Shown here: piece by piece, positions 21,173 to 33,585 of the stretch
Layout of the letters: each line of letters begins with the position of its first letter
Position numbering within the stretch: position 1 is the first letter of the stretch
NCBI GenBank assembly: GCA_002104905.1
Contig: MCFE01000274.1
Location: 41,866-105,865 of the forward strand
DNA: 64,000 nucleotides
Direction of reading: 5' to 3'
Origin: Basidiobolus meristosporus CBS 931.73
Lineage: Eukaryota > Basidiobolomycota > Basidiobolomycetes > Basidiobolales > Basidiobolaceae
The notes under the pieces: model-generated
Seen by the model: only the letters and a program-made list of their open reading frames with translations
Told to the model about the DNA's origin: nothing
The model's database searches: none
Made by a program: the position numbers and the translations under genes

Positions 21173-24100
21173 TTAGCATGCGGTGTTCGCGTTTCGCACA
21201 AACGGGTGGTTCAGAAGCTCCTCGGCGGTAGGTCGAAGACTCAATTCACTAAGGGAGTTGGTTAGGTTACGCTGCTGGGTACCAAAGGCCACTCAAGACT
21301 TACATCTCAAACGTCTTCTTCAGGAAATCCTTGGCCTCGTCCGATATATTCTCCGGAACATCCGGGGCGATGTTTCTCCCGATCTGCGCGGAGAACCCGG
21401 TCAATGGATTGTGGTGGTGAGCATCGGGATGAATCGAAGTGAAACTTACTTGGAAGATGGCTTGCATCTGGGATGAGGCCGGAAACGGGTGCTCCCCTGT
21501 GAACATCTCTATAACTAAGCATCCAAGACTCCTTGAAGTAGATTAGCACTGCATCCGGTCCATGCTTGTTACGGCTACTTTACCAGATGTCTGCCTTCTT
21601 AGTATAGTGCGTATTCTTCACAACCTCTGGAGACATCCAAAACACTGACCCTGCGAGGTGGGGTTAGGCCCGAGCATGGCTTGATGTGTGGTGAAGTTAG
21701 CATTCGCTTACCCTGAAGGGAGGCTCGAGCATTTGGCACAGGAGCGTTGATATCCGCTAGTGAGGATTGTCAGCGAAGCTAGAAAGCAACTATACAAACT
21801 GCCGAGCTTACATGCTTCAGTCTTCTTGGAGATCCCGAAATCGGAGATTTTAACACATCCTTTGTTGTCCACCAGAATATTCCCCCCCTTGATGTCTATT
21901 GAATCGGTGTAAGTTCAACGTCCGGGCCGAGCAAATCTCCCTGCATACCTCTATGGATGATGCCTCTGCCATGAAGGTAATTCAAGCCCATCAGTATCTG
22001 TCGAACAAACGAGCGGACCAGAGTCTCTTCAAAGGCATTGCCGAATTTCTCAAGCAAGGCTGCCACCGATCCGCCAGGCACGTACTCTAGGAAAATGTTG
22101 AGGTGCTCCTCATCCATCTGAGAGCCTATTTGAGCAGTATACTTGATTAGGGTTTTGCGGGGGTGGCACGTGTCGAGCGTTTCAACTTGCCTAGGTATCT
22201 GACGATGTTTGGGTGTTTCAAATCTTTAAGCAGAGATATCTCGTGTTGCAGAGCCTCCAACTGTAAAAGATTCGCTATTAGTCGTCGCAAGAGAAACATC
22301 AATGATGGGTGTTTACCATGGTAATCTTTCTCTCTTCATTTCCGCCATCGTTTTTCGGGAGCTCGACCTGTTTGACAGCCATCAATTCACCGCTAAACGG
22401 ATTGAGACCGAGATAGACATTGCCAAATGAACCGGTTCCGATAAGTGCGCCACGGATCCACTTGTCAGGGTAACCTGGTCAGAAGTTAGGAACACGCACA
22501 CTACTCGAGCACGAGTCCAGACCTTACCTTTGGAGCTAAACGGGCTAGCGGGTTTTTCATCGATGGGAGGAACTGCCGACTCCACCACGGGCGCCTCATC
22601 GATACTGGTGGTGCTCTTTGTTTCTTCCTTGGCAAGCGTTTCTTCAACTTCGTTGCTGAGTTGTGTTGGTATGCCAGATTGTCGGAGTTTTGCCTTCGAG
22701 TAGCGGACCTTTCCATCGTACACCTCCAGCATATGACTCTCGTGTTCTGGGAAGAATTTGCCCAGATTCATGGAAATCAGCTCCGATGGTGGTCTTTCCC
22801 CAAAGATCTTTCTTAGCTTCGTGTGTGTATTGTTGGTGGGCGGTCTTTCGCCAAAGAAATTCTCTAATTTGCGGATGGTGTGCTTCAGAGTACCCTGTCT
22901 CTTGAAGTCATCGTGGCGTAGCGGTTGATGGATCTTGCGCAAGATAAGTCGCTCACGTTCCGGTCGATCCGGGCTTTTACAAATGGCCATCAACTCCTGG
23001 TCAGTCACGATCCGGGCTAGAAATCAGCATCAGTGAATAATGCAAGAACCTCAGCACCATGTGTAACAATGTACCACCAACCTGCACCTGTGTCACTAAA
23101 TACGGTGAAAATGGTGTACTTCTCGGTATCGTCGACGATGTTGAACTTATGCAGTATTTTGGCCATGATCCCTGAGGCCTCATGGACATCTTGCAAATTG
23201 ACTACTCGCGTCTGACCATCATCACCAAATACACGCACACAATGCTAGCCATTTCCGAGTTCAATCACGGTTTTGCTTACAAGTCAATGATTCGGCCAAC
23301 TTACCTGTTTTACTGCATCGACTGACATGACATCCGTGCTGGCGAAGGTCTGCTTAATTATTGCTAAGCGGGCAATACTTGGGCTGCAATAAGCGGTTCT
23401 TCACTTACCTTATTGCTATATACACTCGGGCTAATACTAGAGGCGTATGTGTCGGTCTCGGATCTTTTACCTTCAGGAGCAAACTGGACCGTTTTCGCTT
23501 CGTTCTTTCTCGGTGGGCCTACACCTGGGGCCCTTTCTTCAGGAAGGTCTTCTTTTTGGTACTTCTCAGGCGCAGTGTCTCCAATCAGAATTAAGCCGTC
23601 CCTCATCCCATGATTATACGTGTTGGATTTGTCCTAATGCAAGAGCCCATGAGTCCCGCTGAAATGCGATCCCGCTAGCAAACCTAGAGGGACTTACTGC
23701 CTCGGCTTCAGAAGTACCATTGGTCCAAAGTTTTTTGAGACCTCTAATGGCAGTCAATATTCTAACCCTTTCTCCTACTGTGTTGATATGAAGCTCTTTG
23801 AGAGTTTCGTGACTGAGATCTAAAAGAGCCTCGCCATTGATATCGTTTTCTGAGGAAAGGAGCTAGCGTAAGTCTGACTGGCTGACTGAGTGCAATCGTG
23901 TGCACATAGTAGGTACCTGAAAAGATCTGCTTGTATTGGCCAAGGTTATTGTCATGGAGCCATTCGGCTACCTGGCTTTCAGTCCAGTGCGAAACTTTTT
24001 CTCGAAGCGCGGGTTGATTGAACGATACGAAGGAGGGGGATATGCTGACAGGAAAGTCAGAGGTTTTCAATAGTGCGGGCGAGAGAATAGGCTCAAGCAT
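21173..24100 (-). CDS. STE11: MAPKKK of the STE11 family (SAM-RA-kinase)
   Basis: A protein kinase at the head of a MAP kinase cascade (pheromone, filamentation and osmotic responses in fungi), 698 aa in 15 exons. Coding blocks in order: 24100-23917, 23849-23698, 23633-23409, 23349-23305, 23244-23082, 23016-22528, 22474-22317, 22260-22191, 22125-21949, 21895-21812, 21756-21712, 21650-21584, 21531-21450, 21383-21304, 21248-21173. N-terminal SAM domain ([20 protein letters not shown]), a Ras-association domain ([18 protein letters not shown]), a regulatory linker with a repeated FGERPP motif, then the kinase: [11 protein letters not shown] loop, AVKQ lysine, [16 protein letters not shown] catalytic loop, DFGIS, and MSPEVV. 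The intron after 22191 uses a GC donor. The domain order is that of Ste11, Ste50 partner and substrate of Ste20. Confidence 0.93.
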
Positions 24101-24644
24101 TCTAAGAATCTAGGTCAAGGAAGTTGGTTGAATGTCACACAGCGAAACCCTCGAAGTAGGTTGGCTTGTGTATGCACCGATATGGGTGATCGTACTGTAA
24201 AGGGAATGATTTGCTAGAAAGATTTGCCTTGAAATTCAATCATGAAAATCGCCAAGCAAATAGGAAGGTGAGGTCAGAGAGGCATATTTGAATCGGATGG
24301 CTACACAATAACCTCAACGCTGATTGAGAGCATAATGGGAATGCTACACTGTGGCTGTACAATGGCTGGAGAACCCATGGCCCTGCTCGAGCTACGATGT
24401 TTGAAAGTGCCCGAGACAAACATCAGATGGATTGTTGGCCAGGGATTTATGCAACGGGGAGTTTGACCAAGTTGTCTCGTGCAGCATTACTCTACATCAA
24501 GCGAGGCTCCATTTATTGCGGAAAATACATGCTGAAATGCACTAGTGATGGATAGTGATGGATAGCTGTAAAGATACATGCTGAAATATACTAATGATGG
24601 AAAGCCGTTATGCCGCAGCCGTTATGTCGAAATACACTGCGAAT
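24101..24644. other. Intergenic with a short imperfect direct repeat
   Basis: Contains the STE11 upstream region and, at about 24521-24600, two imperfect copies of a roughly 50-bp unit starting atacatgctgaaat and containing an actartgatgga core, plus a smaller gttatg repeat (24606-24630). No gene seen. Confidence 0.55.
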
Positions 24645-27600
24645 TTAAATATCAAAACTTAGAGTGACATCACCGGCTTTCAGCTGAAGGCACCGATTGG
24701 AAACCCAGGCCAGTTCGTAAGTGATGTTGTCAAGATTCATGTCAGCGGGCAACACGACGTTGAAGGACTTGGATGGCTTATGTGAGGAGAGCATTGAGCC
24801 AATGCCGTTTCCGCTGGAATGCCCGGACCCTAGGGTTTCGGCCAGCATGCTGAGGAAGCCAACGCTAGGATGCCACAAGAATATGTACGACTCCTCCCGA
24901 GAATATCCCGCAATATATTTGCCATCATTCGAGATAGAGATCACCGTCACCGGGCGGGTGAACCCTTCCAAGACCTGCCAGCGGGTGGCGGTCCGCAGGT
25001 CATAGATCACTATGACCCCTTCGTTGGTTCCCACGGCAAACTTCTGTGAGTCGCCATGAAAAGCCACCGAAGGATACGTCTTGACAATTTCATGGAGCCC
25101 TGCCGTCCCTTCCTTAAGCAAAGCCTTGCGCATCTTGGGATCTCTTGGGTCCAGGGACTTGATAATGGCCTCGGTCAGCCGTGGGATGTAAAGCAGTAGG
25201 ATGTGAGGTTTCTTGTTAACTGCAAGAGAGATAAGCTTCAGGTAGGAATTCCTGTCCTTGGCTTCCTTCAACTGGAGCAGATCGGTTATCATCGTCGATG
25301 TGAATAGCTTGGGATTGGCAGTAGCGATTCGCAGTATGGACACCTTGATTAACCTGGATGCGGTGGGACTAGGATCATACAGCAGCGTGATCAGCGTGCG
25401 AAGCACTGCTGAGCCGTTCAAATGCGGTTCCCAGGTCGAGAAACCTCGGGAGATGAGCTCAATGGCAGCCAGTCGATAGGAGATTCTCGTGTCATCATTG
25501 AGCAAGAGAGTAAGGGATAGCGCGACGTTCTTGCGAACTCTGGATGGCAACATGTTCGGTGACTCCGATCCAATCACCCCCAGAATGATGGCCGACCGTG
25601 CCATCTTCTGGATATTCGACTTTTCGCTTGTAATGGAGACTGGCAACAAGGACTCCCAGTGCTCAACAACCGATTTGATCTCGTGGCTGGACATGCGATG
25701 CAGCACCGAAATGAACAAGGATCGGGCGGCCTGCTGCACATCCACCAAGGTGTCCTGCCAATATTTGGCAAGGAAGGACAATGAAGGTGACGAGTAATCT
25801 CTTCCCACGAAGTCGGGCAAGCCACTTCCGAACTGAGCAATCATATTGCTGAGCTCATCACTGCTGACTAAGTAATACAGGGTCAGAGGCCGCACAGTCG
25901 CATCGTCAAGCACTTAATACAATACCTTTGTGCGGGAGGATAAGCTTCACCAAGGACATAAGTCCGAGCAGGAGCGAGGATGTCAAGGTCGACGAAATGC
26001 ATAATTTGGCTCTATCGGTAGACTCCTGAGGAGCTAGGATCGAAAGATTCCCGTTGGCTCTAAGACAGAAAGTAAATATCTCCCTTCACGATGTGTGCCA
26101 GAATCGATAGAAACAAACCCTTTCAAACCGTACGCCATGGTCTTTCGCGGGAAGATCAATTTAGCATCCAAAAGCTGGTCGAATGTCTCATCAACCGAGG
26201 GGGTCAGCAGAGAAGCGAAGACCGATTTCACGAAATCGATGTCGGCAGGGTGATCGGGCACGTAGTCCGAGGTGCCAGCCTGAGTCGCATAGGTCCGCAT
26301 GGTGTCCGATTTGGCAATACTGCCATGAGCCGAGTTGGGCAATGCGTAGTAGTTATCAGAAATCAAGCGTTTGATGTTAATCGACACCGTGGTGATCTGG
26401 GAAATGCCGTTCGTTCCGCAGTAGATCGGGGCGAGAGAGATCGTCTTTTTGTTCATGTCAACCTCTCTGAAGCAGTTGCTGTTGATCACACTTGATTCCA
26501 GCCCCTTTGAATCTGGCGCATCGGCCTGTGTTTTCTCGTATTCAACGAAGCGAGAAGCCTCCTTGTTGTAGACCCACTCAAAGGACTGGCCGTCTTCGTA
26601 GGAGATGCAGACGTAGTCCTCGCCACTCCTCCACTTGAATCCCCGGATCTGGTGCGGATATCCTTCAAAACAGTGGACATAAGCCCCGTCGCTCAATGAA
26701 ACAACTGAGATCGAATTGTCCTTGGCGATAACAAACACCGATCGCTGAAGTATCCATCCAGTCTCTTCAGGTGGTTGAAGCACACGCAGAATCTCCCGAG
26801 AATGGTTGCGATAAGCGTAGATCAACTGGAATGTGTGCAAATCCCAGAGGCACACCAATCCGTCGTGGCCGCCCGACACGAGCCACGTGATCCCCTCGTG
26901 TAAGGTATTCATCCTTGGTGAAAATAGACAGGTCACTCTCCCCACATGACCATGCAGTTTGTGAATATGCTCAGTGTCCACCGAACTTGGATCCGCGAAG
27001 GCATCAGAGAGCCCAACCAAATAGATCTCACCGCTCTCAAAGCCACGAACAAAGTAATCAAAGCCGGCTATAATTCCGCAGGTGACTTGGTGATCCTTCA
27101 ACTCCCCGGGCCACAGGTTGGTGAGGCAGACATCTATTGCAGAGCACTAAGTATTTGTGAGCAACCAACCCTACGCTAAGAACTTACCGATTTCAGGCGA
27201 TTGGGGTTCGCTGGCCTCCAGTGTAATGTCATCTAGCAAATTCCATGCACAGAACTTCTGTGTATGCGCTGCATTAAACAGACCCAGCATAAAGGAGCTT
27301 GGCTTCTTGTGCAAAATACACATTTTCCCCTTCGATCCCTCGTTGTGTGTGTAGGTGCTCACGGCCAGTGCGCTACAACCAAAGAATAAGCTTGAGGTAG
27401 CCTTGTGATGAAACAGGTAAACCAACCTCGTAGACTCTGTGAATGATTCCGAAGACTGTATGTGAGATAGGATTTCAGCTAGATCGAATTGTGTAGCCAA
27501 CCCAGCCTAACAGCCTGTAGATTAGTCACCGTTGTGCATTTGAAGAATTCAGGTCAGTAATCTTACTTCAGTCCACAGCATAATCCTTTCGCCAGACAGA

Positions 27601-28778
27601 AAATCCCCCTTGCACCATGACTGCCCTTCCGGGGCAGGAACGGTGGCTATCTCATTGAACCGATTCATGGAAATCATCAAAACCTTCAAATGCTGTAAGT
27701 GACTGAAGTCAATCGCCAGAATCGTGGCGTATTACCTGAGCTGTTCGACGAGAAATAACGAGAACCAGACGCTCATCGTGCTCACTGGCCTCCATACTGA
27801 GTGCTCTCGACCCAATGGAATAAGTGGATATCAGCCGTAAATCTTCCGAGGCGTTTAAGGCGTTTGAGGACGCCGACCATAACTCCAGCTGTCCATCGAA
27901 CGTACTGATCGCAAAGGTATAGGTGTTCGGGGCTAGGTTAAGGTGTTCGTGTTGAATAATAAGAATAGATGTAGATGCAGCCATCAGACTAGTTACTTGA
28001 TTCATATAGCGGAATGCAAGAAACCCAGTTGCTATGGGTCCAACACCTCAGGATCTAAGAAACCGGGTCTTATTCATCAAAGAGCTCCACTGAAATTTTG
28101 TTGGTCATGTATACCCACCTCAAGAGAGGCTGCGTCCAGGATGTACACGCTATTCGATCTTCCAGAGCATACTATATACTGGCGAGGGCTCGAGCACTGA
28201 TGTTTTCCGTTCCATTCGAACGCGTAAGTGCGGGGCTGTATTATACACTATCATCTAAAACCGTACCTTCTCGGCTTTTGGAAATACCACCATGTTACTC
28301 ATTTTTCCATCAAACGATTTGCTTGCGCTCTGAAGGCAACGGCCGTCTGTGAGGCTCCATTTCATGATCTCTCTAGGGGACCTATCAGTTCATCGACAAG
28401 TACACAGAGGCGATAGGCTTTACTAACCCATCCTCTGACATGCTGAGCAAAACCTGCTCACGTCCTTCCACGTCATTCTCGATCTGAAGGAAATCTAGAC
28501 TGGTCACTGGGGCTTTGTGGCCGATTAAATATGCTTTGTATTTGAGCTAAGAGCGAACGTAGCGGTGAGAGTCTGAAGCATCGAAGGAGATCTACGTAGC
28601 GAAGCAAACTTACGCTGAGTTCTTGGTTGGAGGCTGAGTTGTTCAGAGAATATATCCAGATCCGACCGTCTCGATGTCCAGAGACTAGATTATCTCCATC
28701 GCAAGCTATCACCTCTATGAAGGAATCAGGCACTTTGTTCCATTGAGCCAAATGAACAGACAATGCGGCAGAGGCCAT
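24645..28778 (-). CDS. WDR7/rabconnectin-3 beta-like WD-repeat protein
   Basis: A 1,158-aa protein in 12 exons: 28778-28614, 28546-28428, 28381-28267, 28178-28119, 28054-27997, 27932-27736, 27692-27567, 27506-27427, 27372-27188, 27133-26119, 26059-25926, 25867-24645. The N-terminal half holds WD repeats (for example LVSGHRDGRIWIYSL, WLVSGGHDGLVCLWDLHT), followed by the conserved AYGLKGANGNLSILAP joint formed by splicing, then a helical repeat region. The C-terminal repeats include GYSREESYIFLW and ELAWVSNRCLQL. WDR7 partners DMXL/Rav1-type proteins and promotes assembly and acidification by the V-ATPase. The exon 11/12 intron (25925-25868) removes an in-frame stop, and the frame after it starts VSSDELSNMIAQ. 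Confidence 0.85.
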
Positions 28779-29580
28779 AACGACAACAACGCTCAGTCGA
28801 GGTGTTTTTTGAAGTAATTACTTGGGATTAACCAAAATAGGGTAATAGAACTAAGGGATTCTTGGAAGTTTGTTACGAAATATGGCTTTCAAGCCTAAAA
28901 TATGAATTTGGTAAGTGGGTACTACCACCACTGGGACTCGATGCGAAGAAGTATAATGGCGCGATTTAATGTTACTTATTATATTCATTTACTGGGTGGC
29001 AAGCATTAATTTAAGTCACGTTGACATTCTTAAGGTTGATCTCACTCTACCCATATGATATGCCATATGTTTAAACACACAAAAATATATACACGAAGAG
29101 CTTAGCGTAGAGGGTGGCTTTTTATCCTGTTGTGACTTATTTTTAAATGTCTCCGTTGGCCCTCATTCACCTGGCATCTGTGCATGGGATCGCTAGTGTT
29201 CACCTATTCGTTCATTTGATATCTTTCACGCCGTTTCACTTCGTATAGTCGATGATTTGGTGGGGATCTAGTGAACAGTCTACTTGATCCAAGATGGTTT
29301 ATTGTACGGTTTATTGTACGTATACAGCCTACAGTGAAGGCAGGGGTTGGCTTCACAAGTATTTTTCCAAGCATTCTGATATTAGTAAAATCAGTAATGG
29401 CACATGGAATAATCTGGAATAATTTCGAGTGAAGTTATGCATTTTGATTCAATTTAGCAAACTTTTCACAACATTGATTTTCTTTTTTTCTGGGAAATAT
29501 GTGAGCTTGTTTATAGAGTGCCGTTTTGCAATAAGCACTTTGCTGTCATTCCTACAACTACCTCCTAGCATCTACATAAT
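28779..29580. other. Divergent promoter region (WDR7-like / GPN1)
   Basis: About 800 bp of AT-rich sequence shared by the starts of the WDR7-like gene (minus) and GPN1 (plus). It holds a small direct duplication of ggtttattgtac (29297-29321). No gene seen; a non-ATG frame from 29429 only extends into GPN1 exon 1. Confidence 0.5.
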
Positions 29581-30747
29581 ATGGCTGAAACCACTGGTCA
29601 AAACAAGACACCCACAGTCGTACTGTGCATTGGTATGGCTGGATCTGGCAAGACAACCTTTATGCAGGTCGGTGTTATGTGCACAACTGGTGCATCTCTC
29701 AGCGTTACTAACTCTTCCACTTCAGAGAGTCAATGCCCACTTGCATTCGGAGAAAAAGTCCCCTTACGTAATCAATCTGGACCCAGCAGTCAGTCACTTG
29801 CCTTTCACCGCCAACATAGACATTCGGGAAACTGTAAACTACAAAGAAGTCATGAAACAGTAAGAGACGGTCGGCCCTTCCGTTCCACAAACAAGGCAGA
29901 TCTTACCCTTTCGCTTATGTAGATACAACCTTGGACCCAACGGTGGAATTCTTACTGCTTTGAATCTGTTTACCACCAAGTTTGATCAAGTCCTAAACTT
30001 TGTGGAGAAGCGTTCCTCCTCTACCGAGTAAGATAGCCTTCAACCCCTTGCGATCATTTCGACCCCCAAATAACCCCGCTGTTTCTAGCTATGTTGTAGT
30101 CGATACTCCTGGACAAATCGAAATCTTTACCTGGTCCGCTTCTGGCGCCATTATCACCGACACTTTGGCCGCCACCTACCCAGCCGTGGTTGCTTATATT
30201 ATAGATACACCAAGAACCACCAGCCCAGCTACTTTCATGTCCAACATGCTCTATGCATGCAGGTGCGACATTAATTTCATCACTTCACGAAGAGTGACCG
30301 TTTCTAACGAAAATTTATTCCAGTATTCTGTACAAGACGAAGCTACCATTCATTCTCGTGTTCAACAAGACTGATGTCGTATCTCATGAATTTGCCGTTC
30401 AATGGATGACCGACTTCGAGGTATTCCAGCAAGCCTTGGCCAAGGACTCGAGCTACATGTCTTCTCTCATGAACTCGATGAGCCTCATGTTGGATGAATT
30501 TTACCAACATTTGCGTGTCGTGGGCGTGTCTGCAGTGACCGGGGCTGGAATGGACGACTTCTTCAAGGCGGTTGACGAAGCCAAGGTGGAATACGAGAAG
30601 GACTATAAGCCCGAGATCGAAAGGTTGATCAAGGAGAAGCAGGCCAAAGAGGAGGCTCGCAAGCAAGAGCAACTCAGCAAATTGATGAAGGACATGAAGG
30701 TCTCAAAGGGCAAGGAGGTTGACATCACACGACAAGAGCAGGAATAA
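29581..30747 (+). CDS. GPN1: GPN-loop GTPase 1, RNA polymerase II assembly/import factor
   Basis: A small GTPase needed for cytoplasmic assembly and nuclear import of RNA polymerase II (yeast Npa3). 307 aa in five exons: 29581-29667, 29726-29859, 29923-30027, 30089-30262, 30324-30747, all GT-AG and in phase. The P-loop is [12 protein letters not shown] at residues 18-29, interrupted right after by intron 1. The LDPAV switch region follows, then the family-defining Gly-Pro-Asn loop (YNLGPNGGI, residues 75-83), the G3 motif [11 protein letters not shown], and the NKTD nucleotide-base motif. The C-terminal lysine/glutamate-rich coiled coil ends at RQEQE. It is shorter than the usual 370-390 aa because the long acidic tail is missing or very short. 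Confidence 0.93.
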
Positions 30748-31077
30748 GTAGATTTCTTGGTTCATTATGATTAGATTATTAGTAAATGAGGATTGTGTAA
30801 ATAAACGAACAGATCTGATTCAATCTTTAATCTCGCTTCGCCCGCTCTCAACGAGTGGAGAATCCTGTTGAGTGATTTTGGGCGGCAAACAAGGAATCAT
30901 TTTTTTCAACTAGCGCTGCGGGGAAATCAATGGGTATCATTGGTGGCTCATTGACAGTCAAATTTGATTGTCCACGGCCACTTAAATATTTTGAATGAAC
31001 TCTGAAATCTCGTAGAAGATTTTTATCTTTCAGGAATCCTTATCTGGGAGCAACATTCACCTTGCATTACGGTACTA
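30748..31077. other. Intergenic between GPN1 and SUV3
   Basis: About 330 bp with the GPN1 3' flank (AATAAA-like aataaacga at 30798) and the SUV3 promoter. No recognisable elements beyond that. Confidence 0.5.
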
Positions 31078-33285
31078 ATGTTATCGTTGGGCAGATTCCG
31101 TTCAAATGGCCTCTTGAACACTTGGTCGGCCTTGAGCCACCGGGCCGTATCGAAGCCTAAGCTCCTTCTGAGGAATCAGTTCCACCAAAGCGCAAGAACC
31201 CTCGAGGAGAGCCCTATTGTCCCTGCAACTCTCAAACAGCCAATCAAGAAGGCTTTCCCAAAGGTAAAAAGAGTTTTCACCGCACAAAATGTGTCCTCCA
31301 ATCCTTCTGGGCCGGGCGCCCTCTCCAAGAACGCCGCGGACGATGTGCCGATCCCTCCCAACAAGATCCAATACAAAGGCAAAGTTACCCGGCCTATTGC
31401 CCTGCAAATTCTCCGATCACGACTGGCCCATTTGCAATCGGATCCGAAGTTTTTGAAGCACTGCGAAGACCTTGGAATCACCGCCGATGTGTTCAAGCAA
31501 ACCAGCGTCTATTTTGCTCAGGCGGTGTTGCGTGGCCAAGTCCCAAGGTGCACAGCGCAGGACCTGCTCCCCATCATCTCCGAGGAAGGCCAGGAAGGGG
31601 TGGATCGCTTCCTGTCTTCGGCCTTCTTCACCTACATCGAGGAAAACCTGTCGGACGAGAACCTGGAAACCCTCAACTCTCTCCGGGAAATCACTGATCT
31701 GAGATATCCAGGCGAATGGTATCCTGCTGCCAGATCGATGCAGCGCAAGATCATCATGCATGTAGGACCAACCAACTCCGGTAAAACCTACAACGCCTTA
31801 AAGCGCCTGGAGGAATGCGATAGTGGTGTCTACTGCGGCCCACTTCGTCTCTTGGCCCTGGAGATTTTCGAAAGAATGAACAAGAAAGGCAAGCAGTGCA
31901 ACCTGGTAACTGGGGAGGAGCAGCGCATCATCTGTGATGAGGCACCGCTCATCAGTTCCACGGTGGAAATGGTTAATTTGAAGAAGCGTGTAAAGGTTGC
32001 CGTGGTGGATGAAATCCAAATGATCGCCGACAAGGATCGTGGATGGGCCTGGACACAGGCGGTATTGGGCTTGCAGGCGGAAGAAATCCATTTGTGCGGT
32101 GAGCCCTCTATCGTTCCACTTGTCAGCGAAATCTGCGCAAATTTGAATGAGGAGGTGGAGGTTAGAAAGTATGACCGTCTGAGCTCGCTGAAAATCCTCT
32201 CCCATTCCCTGAACTCCTCATTCAAAAACATTCGCAAGGGGGACTGTGTCGTCACTTTCTCCAGAAAGAATATCTTCGCCGTCAAAAAGGCTATCGAGCA
32301 AGAAACCAAGCTCAAGTGTGCAGTGATTTATGGCAGTCTGCCCCCCGAGACCCGTTCTGAGCAGGCCAAGCTCTTCAACGACGCCAATAGTGGATACGAC
32401 GTGCTTGTTGCTAGCGATGCCATCGGCATGGGTTTGAATCTCAACATCCGTCGTGTGGTGTTCGAAACTCTACTCAAGTTCAACGGGATTGCCATGAGAC
32501 CAGTGAGCTTGTCGCAAATCAAGCAGATCGCTGGGCGCGCTGGACGATTTGGTACTGCTTATGACGTCGGTGAGGTAACCACTCTGGATCACTTTGATCT
32601 CAAGATCTTGCATCGTGCCATGAAAACCTCTCTCCCTACTGTTCAGCATGCTGGCCTTCAAGCCAACGTCAACGTTGTTGAGATGTTTGCGTACCAATTC
32701 CCGGATGACTCCTTCTCCTCGCTTCTCAGTAAATTCGAAGATCTTGCCAAGGTCGACGGCCGTTACTTCTTGTGCAACTTCAACAACCAAAAGCGTATTG
32801 CTGACCTGATTGATGAGTTGCCGATGTCCATCCAAGAGCGTTACCAATTCGTGACCGCACCTGCCAATATCAAGGACCCAGTTGTCTCCAAGAGTTTGTT
32901 GCAATTCGCAACTGATTTCAGCGACGGCGCTATCAGTCCATTGGATATGCATATCAATCTTCCTTCCAAAGCGCCCAAAAGCATGGCTGAGCTCAAAAAC
33001 CTGGAGGCCTATCACCGTGTTATCTTGCTCTACATGTGGCTCAGTTACCGCTTCCCCGACATTTTCAATTCGAGCGATTCCGCACGTCAGCTCAAGACTA
33101 CATGTGAAGGCCTGATCAACGAGAGTCTCAGAAACATGCACTTCGCCCGCAAAGCGCCACCCCGCCACAAGAAGGAGAATGACATTTTAGGATTTAACGA
33201 GACATTCCCTACCAAGGACCTGTTGTTTGATCGCTCCACAGATCCGAACCTCATCCCCGTGAGTCCAGCAGACAAAATGAAATAG
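31078..33285 (+). CDS. SUV3: Mitochondrial ATP-dependent RNA helicase SUV3
   Basis: A 735-aa single-exon protein, the RNA helicase of the mitochondrial degradosome, which unwinds RNA for 3'-5' decay and intron turnover. The first 40 residues are basic and hydroxylated without acids (RFRSNGLLNTWSALSHRAVS), a likely mitochondrial presequence. Walker A is HVGPTNSGKTYNAL around residue 230. The DEIQM box (Walker B, the Suv3-type DEIQ) is near residue 311. Later come VVTFSRKNIFAVKKAIE, SDAIGMGLNLNI and QIAGRAGRFG (motifs IV to VI). The C-terminus has the SUV3_C-like region. The partner exonuclease is not in this window. Confidence 0.95.
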   Translation: MLSLGRFRSNGLLNTWSALSHRAVSKPKLLLRNQFHQSARTLEESPIVPATLKQPIKKAFPKVKRVFTAQNVSSNPSGPGALSKNAADDVPIPPNKIQYKGKVTRPIALQILRSRLAHLQSDPKFLKHCEDLGITADVFKQTSVYFAQAVLRGQVPRCTAQDLLPIISEEGQEGVDRFLSSAFFTYIEENLSDENLETLNSLREITDLRYPGEWYPAARSMQRKIIMHVGPTNSGKTYNALKRLEECDSGVYCGPLRLLALEIFERMNKKGKQCNLVTGEEQRIICDEAPLISSTVEMVNLKKRVKVAVVDEIQMIADKDRGWAWTQAVLGLQAEEIHLCGEPSIVPLVSEICANLNEEVEVRKYDRLSSLKILSHSLNSSFKNIRKGDCVVTFSRKNIFAVKKAIEQETKLKCAVIYGSLPPETRSEQAKLFNDANSGYDVLVASDAIGMGLNLNIRRVVFETLLKFNGIAMRPVSLSQIKQIAGRAGRFGTAYDVGEVTTLDHFDLKILHRAMKTSLPTVQHAGLQANVNVVEMFAYQFPDDSFSSLLSKFEDLAKVDGRYFLCNFNNQKRIADLIDELPMSIQERYQFVTAPANIKDPVVSKSLLQFATDFSDGAISPLDMHINLPSKAPKSMAELKNLEAYHRVILLYMWLSYRFPDIFNSSDSARQLKTTCEGLINESLRNMHFARKAPPRHKKENDILGFNETFPTKDLLFDRSTDPNLIPVSPADKMK

Positions 33286-33585
33286 ACCAATAGAGACGCT
33301 CATTCCCTATAGCTTAATTTCACCCCATTCCAGCCTACACACATTCTATTCATGATTGTATTATACAACTTCTTTTCTTTATAAACTGGTAATCGCTGCG
33401 GCAATTCAGTCAACAGTCACTATGTAATAATGACCAAGTAATCTATGCATAAATGCTCAATTCCCATATCTATCCCCACATCAAGATGATTTTCCGCCTA
33501 ATACCAAGATGGAAAAATTGCTTCTAAAATCGAGCCAGAAGATCTAGTCCTATGGGTGTTTGGCATATTCATTTATGGGGACTTC
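33286..33585. other. Intergenic, SUV3 to TOK1-like gene
   Basis: About 300 bp of AT-rich flank. The true start of the channel gene may lie in here if an N-terminal intron exists; I could not find a convincing earlier ATG. Confidence 0.4.

Noticed and set aside
25911-25930. A 13-nt intron (gtattgtattaag) linking WDR7-like exons 11 and 12
   Set aside because: Too short to splice; a 58-nt intron ending at 25868 gives the correct phase and a family-like sequence.
26091-26495. 134-codon plus-strand ORF inside the WDR7-like gene
   Set aside because: Antisense shadow of exon 10; no domain, and the minus frame carries WD repeats.
32470-33168. 232-codon minus-strand ORF opposite SUV3
   Set aside because: Antisense shadow of a highly conserved helicase exon; composition fits a mirror of coding sequence.
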